Source of the DNA: Chlorops oryzae
Taxonomy: Eukaryota > Arthropoda > Insecta > Diptera > Chloropidae
Assembly (NCBI GenBank): GCA_020466095.1
Contig: CM035807.1
Location: 16,162,985 to 16,226,984, forward strand
Direction: 5' to 3'
DNA: 64,000 bases
Under the pieces are notes generated by a model, which saw only the letters and a list, made by a program, of their open reading frames with translations, was not told where the DNA came from and did no database searches. Numbering within the stretch: position 1 is the stretch's first letter; the number at the start of each line of letters is the position of its first letter. Both the position numbers and the translations under genes were made by a program. This document shows, piece after piece, positions 11,926 to 21,867 of this stretch.

Positions 11926-12682
11926 CATGTAGGAGTGTAGGTCTAACTCTTCTTCTTCCTAATCCCTGCAATGTGTTAGAGCTACGCTGCTTCAACATAT
12001 GCATATAGCACGAGGAAAAGAGAAGCATGCTATGGCAGCGAAATCTTTAGCTCTGCTGTGGTGAAATGCATTGCCACTTGTATTTTTAATTTTGGGCGAT
12101 TTTCGAGTGCATTACATATAAAATATCTACCAAACTGATAAAATGATATGAAAAGCTTGAAAAACATAAAACGAATCAAGGAAACTCAATATCAAGGAGA
12201 AATAGATATTGTTTTTTTAGTCCTACCGTGTCCACATAACTTTTTGATCACACTGTTTCAGCAAAAATACAAAATTCTATATCCAATCAAATTCGTAGCT
12301 GTAGTCAAAAATGTATGTAAATTTAATACAAAATGAAAACATTCGCGCACATTTAGCAAAAACATATCGTAATACATTTAGTAAAGTTTCAGTTATGAAC
12401 TTTTCAAGCAATATAAAAAACAGAGCCGACGCCGTGTTTCTTTTATAATTTTCTTGCCAGTGGCATCATAGTGCCACTTTTTGTCTGCCCGTATTGTTGT
12501 TGGTAGCTTTCTGGTGAATTTCTCGAAAGAGTTGAATTCCCTATTCCTGCTTAAGGTTTTTGTTGGTAGCTTTTTGGTGAATTTCTCGAAAGAGTTGAGT
12601 TTCCTATCCCTGCCTAATGGGGAGTTTCTTATTAGCGGCAGAGGCCTTTCGACGTCGACAGTTAGACCTACAGTCCTACATG
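11926..12682 (+). mobile_element. ~757 bp TIR element (CATGTAGG family), copy c
   Basis: The TIR CATGTAGGAGTGTAGG at 11926 is mirrored by CCTACAGTCCTACATG ending at 12682. The body matches 55599-56358. The flanks do not match each other: the left flank is the end of Kazal block A, and the right flank resembles the Kazal downstream block (TCACGACAAAGGAGT). The element therefore sits at a rearrangement junction. Confidence 0.85.
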
Positions 12683-13086
12683 ATCACGACAAAGGAGTTA
12701 CAAAGTCGGGTGAAGTCCATCCAATTTGAAATTTTTGCGGCTGTGCGGGGTAACTATAAGCCCAGTTTAAAAGAATAAACCGATGGCTAGGATTGAATTT
12801 GCACATCGGCCACTAAAGTGACACAAGTCGGAAATCGTAACATACATTAAGCAGAAATTGTACTTTTTGACTTGACTCTTTAGTGGCTGGTGTGCAATAT
12901 GTGCTGTTTGATACGAACCGCCATGTGTTGAAATTTCGTTTTGTGCAAAAAATTACCCCGTGCAGCAGTGTTGGAAAATGGAAAATTCAGGGTGTACCTA
13001 AAATGATCCATAAAAAGGCTAAATATGGCAAGATTATATGCTATTTTCTATCGCACGTTTAAAATTTAAATTTTATCCTTTTTTAG
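12683..13086. other. Intergenic; no intact gene
   Basis: It begins with a ~45 base fragment like the Kazal downstream block. A segment at 12964-13010 (GTTGGAAAATG...GTGTACCTAAAATG) recurs at about 27288. Nothing else is recognised. Confidence 0.5.
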
Positions 13087-14110
13087 CTCCAACGGATGTA
13101 CGTGAAGTAGACGGCACCGATGCCGAAATCCGGGAAGCCCTTAAACGGCTAACTCTGAAGTGCATAAGTAAGAATAATTAGCTAGTTTTAAATAATATGT
13201 CATATAATTAAATTCTATTTTTCAGTTGAATTCCAAAAAATTAATTTGGAGTTTGATGGTCCTCCCGGAGGCAACCGGGAAGAAAGGTGCCGTCTTCTGG
13301 GGGAGCTTTCGGTGATGCAGCGAAATTTGGAAATTCTTTTAAAATTTTCAAATAGTTCCGACGCTCCTCACCCCCAAAATTGAGAAGCAGGCACTGTTTC
13401 TGCGCTCAAGTAAGTATTTCGGTTAATACCCATATTATTAATACTAATTATATTTGTTTTCCAGGAAGCAGCTGGACGAATGGTGTTATGTGACAGAGTC
13501 ACATGTCCCTTGGAGTGGTATCACTTCAAGTGCGTTAACTTGCACGCCACTCCAAAATGGCGTTTGAGGGTACTCCCGAAGGCATCCCGGAACAGCGGTG
13601 CCGAATACTGGGGAGCTGTCGGTGATGCAGAAGAATTTACAAATTCTAATTGAATTTGCAAAAATCACCAATGCTCGGGAGGCCCTCAAACGGCTAACTC
13701 TTAAGTGCAAAAGTAAGAGTAATAAGCTAATTTTCAATAATATGTCATTTAATAATATTTTATTTTTCAGTTAAATTTGAACAAAAAAAGCGGAAGTTCC
13801 GGGTCCTCCCGGAGGCACCCGGGAAGAAAGGTGCCGTCGGGTGGGGGAGCTGTCGGCACTGCAGCGGAATTTGGGAATTCTATTACAATTTTGAAAAAGT
13901 ATCGACGCTCCCACCACCAAGCAAGTATTGCTTTGCTGCGAAGTAAGCAAGTAAGTAAGTTTTAATACTTATATATTAATACTAGTTGCATTTGTTTTGA
14001 AGAAATCGGAAGGGCAGATGGTACTATATGACAGAGCCACAGTCCTTTCGAGTGTTTTCACTTCAAGAGCATGAAATTGGACGCCACTCCAAAAGGCATG
14101 TGTCTGGCAC
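13087..14110 (+). pseudogene. Decayed, internally repeated PHD-finger (ING-like) gene fragment
   Basis: Exon-like pieces with good splice signals: 13087-13167, 13226-13409 and a third from 13465. The third encodes GRMVLCDRVTCPLEWYHFKC, the back half of a PHD finger. The C-D-x-x-x-C, EW-x-HF and KC spacing resembles ING proteins, which read histone H3K4 methylation in chromatin complexes. The piece before it (GELSVMQRNLEIL) occurs three times in diverged form, near 13290, 13610 and 13840. The AIREALKRLTLKC-type exon occurs twice (13087 and 13675). A second, cysteine-depleted PHD copy is near 14010. The second exon has an in-frame stop at 13381. I see no complete gene: this is a rearranged, tandemly duplicated remnant, either of a host gene or of one carried by a transposon. 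Confidence 0.5.
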
Positions 14111-14226
14111 GGTTGCCACTTTGGTCCATTTGGACCAAAAGCGGTCCCTTTTTACCATTTTCAGAGCGCCGATTTGGATGAAAATTGATATATAGAATAA
14201 GTGAAAAATTCTAACCCCCTTATTCA

Positions 14227-14310
14227 TAATCAAATTTTAAATTTAAATCATTGTTTAAATTCAGTTTTTGTATGGAAATTTGACATTTAAACAATGTTTT
14301 AAATTTAAAT
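14227..14310. repeat. Imperfect palindrome
   Basis: Arms of about 28 bases (TTTTAAATTTAAATCATTG and its inverted partner CAATGTTTTAAATTTAAA) surround a ~25 base loop. The right arm abuts the poly(A) end of the retroelement next door. It may be a small AT-rich MITE that served as its target. Confidence 0.45.
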
Positions 14311-16208
14311 TTTTTTTTTTAACTTTCCATGATTTATTGTATCTTCCATTAAATAGGAACTAACAATAAGTATTCAAATCTTAATTCTAAATAGATTTTA
14401 GCTACTTATACCGCATATAAAGTATAAAGTAGTATTTCGATACGACGGGCCTCAATTCAAGGGATGGGCTGCTGATGGATTTGAGCCCCTCGGAGTGAGC
14501 GCGATGTACTTTTCGACGGGTGGCGATTGCTGCAGCTGGACAATCGTTGTCGCAAAATAATCGGTTTCGCGGGTTGGCATCGACCGCTTCTATTTGCGGG
14601 CCCGGTTATACTTTAGAGCGTAACGGTCGGACGATCAATCCTTCGTAGTCTGGAACTCGAAGCAGTTAAGGCTAAGGACCTAGCCATTTCGTTGGGATGA
14701 TGATGCAGACGCTCTGTGTAGGCTGATTTCAGGCGTGCTACTTTATCCCTTACTAACGGTTTTTCCAGGTCTCGGTGGATATTTGCGTTTCGTATATACC
14801 AAGGTGCACCTGTAATTACACGAAAAAATTTTGATTGTACTCTTTGTATGATTTCAATGCTGGAGGAACTAGCATTTCCCCACAATACGACTCCGTGTAA
14901 CCATATTGGGTTTAATATATGTACTTCTATATAAAAGAATTTTGTGTTCAATTTTTAAAGGCGAGCGATGGTTTTAACCAATAAAACTTAGAAGCTTTCA
15001 GTTTCAATGCGTTTTTTTTTTAGCTTCTATATGCCTCCTTTATTCGATTTTCAAACTAATTTGATAATCGTATGTGTGCACACGCGAAAACAGCTGTTTT
15101 CGTTTAAAAATTAAAATTGAACGAAATGGAGTCGGCAAAGGTAAATATAGTTTGCTTTTTAATTAATTGAAATTTTAAAACAAAGGAATTAATCTCATGA
15201 TATATATGTGTCGTTTGAGTGCAAAAAAGACAATGCATGTTCCAAACCAATTTTGACAGGAATACGGGATGAAATTTGACAGGTCATATTGTTTGATACA
15301 TATTGTGTGAGAGCACCTTTAACGAGGATTTCTACATAATAGAAAAATTTGAATCACATGATAGCATTGAAAAGCTTCGTAATACACCTAATTGCAATTA
15401 GTTGCAGCTCTATGATCATTTTTGGAGTTATTTTGTTCTCTCTAGGAGCTTTTTTGGGAGATAATTGAGCACTGATTATTTTCTTTATTTCATTTGCGCG
15501 GAAGATGACCAGAAAATTGCTCGAATTTATTCGAGTCGTTGGCATTTCACAGCCTCCAACAGCGGTGTTGGGTTGAAAAACCAACTTTAAATGATTTGCA
15601 AACATGTTAGCCTTATCTTTCGGCGAATTGATATATTTACTTGCTTTCCATAAAGAATATTTTCCTATAGCCTGTGATGATAATTTCGAGACGTAGCTCC
15701 TGCACATATCGGAGCCTTGCAATAGAGGATCGGCATTGCTGCCACTCCCGCCTGAGCCTACGTTTTTCTATGACAAGCCTTTCTATGTCTTGATTGCTAT
15801 TAAGGAAGTTCTTATTATAGTTTTTAGGTCTAGGCGTTGACTGCTCAGCCGCTGCCGTTAAAATTGTTTTCAATACAGCATTAGCATCATCAATGTTGTC
15901 TATGAATGTGAGAAGCAAACAAATTTTTTTATATTTTAGCCAGTTGGTGTTGGTGAAAGTAAGTCCTACAGGTGACTCAACAAAAATTGGTTTTTCTGAT
16001 AGATTGAAGAAGACAGGTGAGTGGTCGGAAGAGAGATCGAATACTGTTTTGACTATAACTCGTGATCTATCCACTCCTTTCACAATGGCAAAATCAATGA
16101 GGTCTGAAATTTTTGTTTGATCAGAGGGCCAGTATGTTGGCTGTCCCGTTGATAAAAAGTCTAGCCTACCCATGCTGTTTGTAAGAGTATGTTACAATTG
16201 TCGGCCTT
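14311..16208 (-). mobile_element. Jockey-like non-LTR retrotransposon fragment
   Basis: Read on the minus strand. From 16173 there is the end of an apurinic-type endonuclease (TGQPTYWPSD, LIDFAIVKG, DLSSDHSPVFFNL). A linker and the start of reverse transcriptase follow (SLWKASKYINSPKDKANMF, ending FNAIM at 15354). The frame shifts at about 15640-15720. The reverse-transcriptase core is missing. The C-terminus typical of jockey-clade elements is at 14951-14613 (GVVLWGNASSSSIEIIQR, APWYIRNANIHRDL). A 3' UTR with AATAAA and a ~12 base A tract ends at about 14311. The intervening 14952-15353 matches neither domain. The copy is 5'-truncated, internally deleted and dead. Confidence 0.8.
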
Positions 16209-16448
16209 TATTAAAGTTTGAATAACTTTTCAAGCAATATAAAAAAAAACCGAGCCGACGCCGTGTTTCCTTGATAATTTTCTTGCAAGTGGCATCATAG
16301 TGTCACTTTGTGTCTACCCGTATTGTTGTTGGTAGCTTTTTGGTGAAATTCCCCAATTTGTTGAATTTCCAATACCTGCCTAATGGTGTATTTCCCCATC
16401 GCGGCAGAGCCTTTTCGACGTCGACAGTTAGACCAACACTCCTACATG
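16209..16448 (+). mobile_element. Right-end fragment of the CATGTAGG TIR element, copy d
   Basis: Matches the last ~240 bases of the family and ends at the TIR ACTCCTACATG. The left two-thirds are missing, replaced by the retroelement fragment. It sits directly at the start of Kazal block B. Confidence 0.75.
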
Positions 16449-16821
16449 GTTGCCACTCTTGATTCATCAGCGCCTTTGGAGTTCATAAAACTGTTTGAAA
16501 ATACAAACAACTTATATCTGAAACATTTTAAAACGTATATTGTTTTCATCACACTCGTGACTGCGATTCGTGATATATGTTTTGGGAAAAAATTTCTCTT
16601 CAACATTCTTAAAATAAACACAATAAAATATAAACAAATTGAAATAAAAAAGCAATAACTACACAGCTGTTTTACCTGACGAAGGGCAGAGAAAATTTGT
16701 TACCAAGCCGAACAAAAATTTATTTCGACAAAATAAATATAGATGACTCTAAAGACTGCATAAGCATTTTTAAGAATCTTGTTGCAACGATCAAAAGAAA
16801 CGATCGAGCCATTGATGAAAT

Positions 16822-17000
16822 CATATAGAACTATAGCTGCAACTTCTCCCAAAAGCTATTACGTGGTACACCACACTTACTAATACGTGGTTCACCACAA
16901 CACTCGGCTTATGGCGTGGTTCACCACAGTTGAACTTTTTCACCAAATCATGCCATAACGCGCCAAAATTTAGCCGAAGTTGCAGCTATAGTTCTATATG
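16822..17000. mobile_element. 179 bp MITE with 25 bp perfect TIRs
   Basis: TIRs begin CATATAGAACTATAGCTGC and are perfect for about 25 bases. The 8 bp target duplication GATGAAAT is at 16814-16821 and 17001-17008. Copy A shows the empty site near 9586. Inside are three imperfect palindromes of the form GTGGTNCACCAC. The TIR head resembles that of the 760 bp family. The 8 bp duplication fits hAT or P-type transposases. Confidence 0.93.
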
Positions 17001-17073
17001 GATGAAATAAGGATCTGTTCCTTTTTTAAAATGCTTTTTAAGTCCTCACATGAACAGAAATGAGCACTACCAG

Positions 17074-17609
17074 CAGTGTTGCCAAAAACTTTATCATGGA
17101 ATATACACAATTTGAACAATTTTCTAACAAATTATACACATAAGTAAAAACTTCTACACATATTATACAAAACGGGTCTTAATAGCAAAATATTTAATTG
17201 TTGTTAAAATTGGAATATTAAATACAAAAAATAGACAAATTATCTACCTTGTTAGATACACGCTTAACCACGTGTCCATTTCTTAAATAAATATAAACTT
17301 ATCCACGTCAACCAATCGCATCTGCCATAATCAAACAAATATTCAGTTTTCTAAGAAGACAATTTATGGATGTAAGAAAAATGCCGATGGAAGAATATAT
17401 CGATATATGATTTCACAAAATATGTACAGAAATGGAGGAGTTTTTATGGTTCACGCAATTTTTGGTTGATATTTCATGTTTTCAAAAAATAAAGACAAAA
17501 GCAGACCAAATTATACACAAAATGGCCTGAAAAATTTCTATACACAAATTACACAAAGCGTTCAAAAAGATACGCATTTCGTATAATTATACACTAATCG
17601 GCAACACTG
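17074..17609. mobile_element. hAT-type non-autonomous element, 536 bp
   Basis: The TIR CAGTGTTGCC is matched by GGCAACACTG. The 8 bp target duplication ACTACCAG is at 17066-17073 and 17610-17617. Copy A retains the single ACTACCAG empty site near 9655. The interior repeats TTATACACA-like motifs. No transposase. Confidence 0.93.
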
Positions 17610-17865
17610 ACTACCAGAGACCGATAATGGTCTGTATGATATTGTAAAGTACAATCAATAAATTATAATGTTTTTAAATTCTTATGTGAACGAATTAGAC
17701 CGACTATAGTGCAATTTACTGTTTAAATTAAGTCTTATATAATTTTCGTGGTTTACCAATTGCCTGCTGCGGAAGATGTTTATTCAGATAAGTTATTTTT
17801 GTATATTTTATTTGTTAGTTGAAGACTAGAGTCTTCTTAGAATTTATTTTTTCATAGAATTCAAG

Positions 17866-17871
17866 TATAAA
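17866..17871 (+). promoter_or_regulatory. TATA box of Kazal gene 2
   Basis: TATAAA lies 78 bases before the ATG, as in gene 1. Confidence 0.55.
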
Positions 17872-17943
17872 TGGAGTTTCTGATAACGATGAGACCGCAT
17901 TTCATTTTTGTCACTTAAACTCGCCGCTTCAAATTGTCTCAGA

Positions 17944-18237
17944 ATGACTATGAATTTCAAATTTATTATGTTTTTTGCATTAATCGCCTTCACAACGGCT
18001 GCCGTAGTGCCGGAAAATTGTAAAAATGGTTGTCTCCAGATTTGGGAACCCATATGTGCAACCTGTGGCGGCGTATCAAGGACTTATTCAAATCAATGCA
18101 CTCTGGGAAACTACTTATGTCTTAATAAAAACATACGTAAGTAATATTTGACCCTCATTAAAACTGAGAAGCTGAAATAAATATTTATTTCTTTTTCAAT
18201 TTTAGAATGCGAAAGTATTCGAAAGGGCGCTTGTTAA
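17944..18237 (+). CDS. Secreted Kazal-type peptide 2
   Basis: Two exons, 17944-18136 and 18206-18237, give 74 residues. Exon 1 encodes the same protein as gene 1, with the same signal peptide and cysteine pattern. In exon 2 a small change turns the codons after the last cysteine into a stop, so the protein ends exactly at that cysteine, four residues shorter than gene 1. All eight cysteines are kept, so it looks functional. The promoter and 5' UTR are shared with gene 1. Presumed secreted protease inhibitor; its target cannot be read from the sequence. Confidence 0.8.
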
Positions 18238-18534
18238 AAGCGCGTTTGAACGAGCATCCATCGGAAATTTTTGATAATATTTTGTGCAAAAATATAAAAA
18301 AATGCTTAAATAACTCCACTTTAGAAGACTTCGCGATTTGCCTGATTAACTAAAATATATTCTTGAAACTAATTCAAAACGCTAAATTATTGTAAAAACA
18401 AAACACATAGTTTCATTAAACAATAACATATTTAACAATTCTTGAAATAATGTGCACAATCATGTATTCTACTTCAATTGCTACCATGTTTTCAAACCTA
18501 TCTGTGGCAATGTTGTATGGAGCTTATACGCGTT

Positions 18535-19120
18535 TATCGCACTGAGCGAACGTAACCATGATTTTTTTTTAATAAGGCGCATTGTTATTCACAGTCGTTT
18601 TGATTTTCGATCAGAAAAAAAATTTCAAAAGAAAAAAGGTTGAGTCAACAACATTTTAGGTTGATTTCAAAGGAAATATGTTTAATTACATTTCTTTGCG
18701 TTCCGTATAATTCTCATTTGTTTTATAAAATAGGACATATAAGATATTTAATCATCTTGGAACCTTTTAAGCATTGCGAAAACAGTCACGACAACGGATT
18801 GACAAAATCGGATGAAGTCCATCCGATGGCTATTTTTGAGGTTATGTTCAGCAGAGGGCTCTGTGGCCATTTGCTTTGAACGTTAATTAAATTTGTTTTG
18901 ACATTTCTTCTTTTATAGGTATTTAAAAAAATTTTTATTTTATTTTAAAAAATATCATGTCAATTCAACCTGAAATATGGTTGATTCAAAAGGAAAATCA
19001 TTATTTTTTCCAAGAACAAAAATTGTTAAAATTAAAAACATTCCTTGTTGAAGCCGTTTTAAACGTTTTTCGTTTTGATTTAACCAGTTTTCTGGTTGAT
19101 TTTTTTCTCTGTGCAGGTTC
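18535..19120 (+). repeat. Kazal downstream repeat block, copy in B
   Basis: Direct copy of about 10575-11235 and inverted partner of about 35640-36255. No coding capacity recognised. Confidence 0.6.
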
Positions 19121-19321
19121 GAGAAAAATTCCTGAATGCTTCGTGAAATGTATTTCTCAAGTAGAAAACGTTTAGTATCGATTTGAGAGTTATTTGAGAG
19201 TGATAGCATTAATATCATTAATCATTAATTCTCGATTTGAAAATTATTTAGGAATCTCATTCGTAATCAAATTTGAGGCACAAAATTTTCAAAACTTCGC
19301 ATGTGTTTGCTGGGTTTTAAC

Positions 19322-20004
19322 ACAGCTTGACTACTGTTTGTTTACTAACCGGTGACGTTATTTGCCCAAATGAGCACATTTAAAAATTGAATTTTTATCT
19401 TCGGTTTTCTATTTAAATACGTAGCAGAATATAATTTTCGTTTTTTATTGAGTAAATAAATAAAACAACAACATAGGATGGTTTATGTGTGAATTGCCAA
19501 ATTCTCACATCGCGGTAAGCGATGTGGTGGCGATTGACCCTATTTGCGGACTTTTCATATAAAAAACTAAATGTTGAAATGCATTGCTTAGGGTTGACCA
19601 AGTAAGTAGAGGTGGTCGCTAGTAAGTAGTATTTTCGCCAGTTACGAACTAGTGCCCAGTAATAGAGGGGAATTTTGGATTAGGGTGGTCTTGTTGACAT
19701 AAAAAAGATTTTTGAAAATTATTTCTCAGATCTAGTTTTGATGTTGCAAAACATGAGAATTGTTTTTTGTACTTCAAAAATGAGAGCCTCATTTTTTTAC
19801 AATTCGTACAGTACCATCCACATTTTCAATCTGATCTCAAAAATTTAAGCTTGGAGACTACGAAAATTTAACCGAAAGCTAAGAATTTACTTAAACCGGG
19901 CTGGTAACTACCACCCTAAGAGTTTAATTTTGTAAGCTTGTGTGATCACTTCTAAAAATAATATGACAAGGTTTGCATTATTATTATTATTTTTTTCTTT
20001 TGGG
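19322..20004. other. Intergenic, no gene seen
   Basis: Unique-looking AT-rich sequence after the end of block B. Short open frames lack protein character. Confidence 0.5.
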
Positions 20005-20142
20005 TCCAATTTTTAAGTATAAAAGAACTTTGTTGAAAAATATTAGACTGGAATTCGTTTTTATTCACTGAACGCGTCGGTTTGAATTAACTGAAAATGG
20101 CTTTGTACTTCAAATTATTGTTGGCATTTGCTCTCATCGCAT
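20005..20142 (+). pseudogene. 5' fragment of a Kazal gene (promoter, UTR, signal peptide)
   Basis: Matches 34745-34882: TATA box at 20018, 5' UTR, ATG at 20097 and the signal-peptide codons up to LLLAFALIA. It then breaks off into unrelated sequence at about 20143, so the mature peptide is absent. It represents a second, deleted member of the Kazal type found at 34837. Confidence 0.8.
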
Positions 20143-20458
20143 ATATAAAAACTCGTCAAAAACTTTGAGAATGGAAACCGCAATTTTCCGTAATTCTATC
20201 GTTTTTTAAGATAGTTTTTCAATAGCATACCCAAAATACAGTCGCCATACTCAGTTTTTACTCTTTTTGGGAAGCTTTCACCAGGTTCTACCCATTGTTG
20301 TGATTGGTTTTTGGTTTCAGGTGTATGGTTGGTTCGTTAGTGTGGCTGCCACCAACGGTGCTACAATTAGGCTCCAAAATGGGTCCGTTGTTATACCACG
20401 AGTAATAGGAAAACAAAGAAAAACAGAAACAAAACAAAAAAACCGACACAAACATCCG
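20143..20458. other. Intergenic, no gene seen
   Basis: No recognised feature up to the A/C-rich stretch (about 20408-20450) flanking the SINE. Confidence 0.4.
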
Positions 20459-20528
20459 TGACCTCAGCTGGGAGTTGCACCCAGAGCCTCTCGCTTCGTA
20501 AGCTGGTATTTCAACCGACTACGCCACG
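20459..20528 (-). mobile_element. tRNA-derived SINE head
   Basis: On the minus strand there is an A-box-like TGGCGTAGTCGG (20515-20526) and a degenerate B box GGGTGCAACTCC (20471-20482), at the spacing of a pol III internal promoter. The cloverleaf is poor, so it is not a functional tRNA. Related heads occur at 32095 and 62990. Confidence 0.6.
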
Positions 20529-20532
20529 TATG

Positions 20533-20656
20533 CGTATGAAAAAAAAGGAACCCTCACTGATTCTTATGAAAAAAAAGGAACCCGCACTGATTCTTATGAA
20601 AAAAAAGGAACCCTCACTGATTCTTATGAAAAAAAAAGGAACCCGCACTGTCGGTT
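20533..20656 (+). repeat. ~30 bp minisatellite, four copies
   Basis: Four tandem copies of a unit with TATGAAAAAAAAGGAACCC followed by a CACTGATTC part. Single-base variants alternate CCCTCA and CCCGCA. Confidence 0.9.
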
Positions 20657-21163
20657 GTCTTGTGCCAAACAAAAACTAAATGACGCGCCAAAAATTTACA
20701 TTTTATGCCCAGTGCTACCAACTGTTGAAAACCGGATCATTATCAATCTGCCCTTCTTGGTGTGCGGTCACACACATATTTGAAACATATTCGACTCCCT
20801 GCGGTCACAGAAAAAAAGTTATTTTGAAACAATGCAAAACGTTCGTTTCTGTGTTTTCTTATTTTGACATTGGATAATAATCGGATCAAGGATAGATTAT
20901 AAGGTTGCGACAGTCCGAGTTCAAAATTTGATTCTTCTGCGCATGTGTTCTTGTGACATAGCCTTAAAAGTATTCCGATTTGTTGAAATTATTGAAAATT
21001 TTTCGCAGATGAAATTTTTCAAAACAAAAAACTTGATGAATGAATGTGTTTACAGCGTTGCTACTGACGTTCGAAAAACATACTAGCAATTTGAAACGTT
21101 CACAACATCTGTTTTTTACTAGCTGGTTCATACATAATACCAAATTAACGAAAAAAAAAATTT
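20657..21163. other. Intergenic, no gene seen
   Basis: No recognisable coding sequence or TIR. Confidence 0.45.
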
Positions 21164-21166
21164 TAT

Positions 21167-21297
21167 AGTGGGACTCATGCAGCTTCACAAATTGTGGGAA
21201 ATGAGAAATTTGTCACACAACTAACTGTCAAAATTTATATGAAAATTTACAATGGGAAAAGTTGCGAAGGCATTTGCGAAGCTGCATGAGTACCACT
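21167..21297. mobile_element. 131 bp MITE, AGTGGGACTCATGCAG family
   Basis: The TIR AGTGGGACTCATGCAGC is mirrored by GCTGCATGAGTACCACT. The flanks are TAT on both sides (21164-21166 and 21298-21300), a 3 bp target duplication. The same TIR head is on the element at 38144-38642. The duplication size suggests a PIF/Harbinger-type mobiliser. Confidence 0.75.
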
Positions 21298-21867
21298 TAT
21301 AACTTGAATTAATAGTAAAACTGGAAAAATTTTACAAAAATAATTTTAAAAATGTACACAACTTTGAGCCAGCACCAACAAAATCTGCAGATTTCGTAAT
21401 CTTATATTCCATCAATCTTGAATCGAATAATTATACAGAGCGGAAAAGACACAATAATTGTACATCGATATTTCATGGTTTTTTTTTCAGCCGCTTCGGT
21501 TCCTCCGATGAACTGTGTAACACTTTCATTCTTCAATCACAATAACTTGAGGAAATGATGTCTCGTATTCTGATAGCGATTTAGAACCAACTCAATTTCT
21601 AAAATGAATTTTATAAATATGAAGAGGATATTTTTCAAATAGAAAATAATAGTGGTATTCATGTAATAGCCGCCTTAACCTGTCAGTTGAATACTTTTAT
21701 ATCACATGTTGCATGAGCGTGCGAAGTTGTGAAAAATAGATGATCAATATTGAAAATCCAAACAATGCCAAAATTGAACAAGAAAAGAATTATGTTCATA
21801 CAAAATTTGACAGTTGGTTTTGAGGGTGCAAAATTATGAGGTTTGCGATATTACATGATATAGCATT
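21298..21867. other. Intergenic, no gene seen
   Basis: A degenerate AGTGGTATTCATG end near 21650 may be a decayed relative of the MITE at 21167. Otherwise nothing. Confidence 0.4.

Larger units (their letters stand above)
16449..19321 (+). repeat. Kazal-gene block, copy B
   Basis: Near-identical direct copy of 8618-11925. It carries two insertions (16822-17000 and 17074-17609) whose empty sites are intact in copy A. Confidence 0.9.

Noticed and set aside
15893..16120. Plus frame of 75 codons
   Set aside because: It is antisense to the jockey-like endonuclease and linker coding sequence.
20533..20656. CRISPR-like direct repeats
   Set aside because: The 30 bp units are back to back with no spacers; it is a minisatellite.
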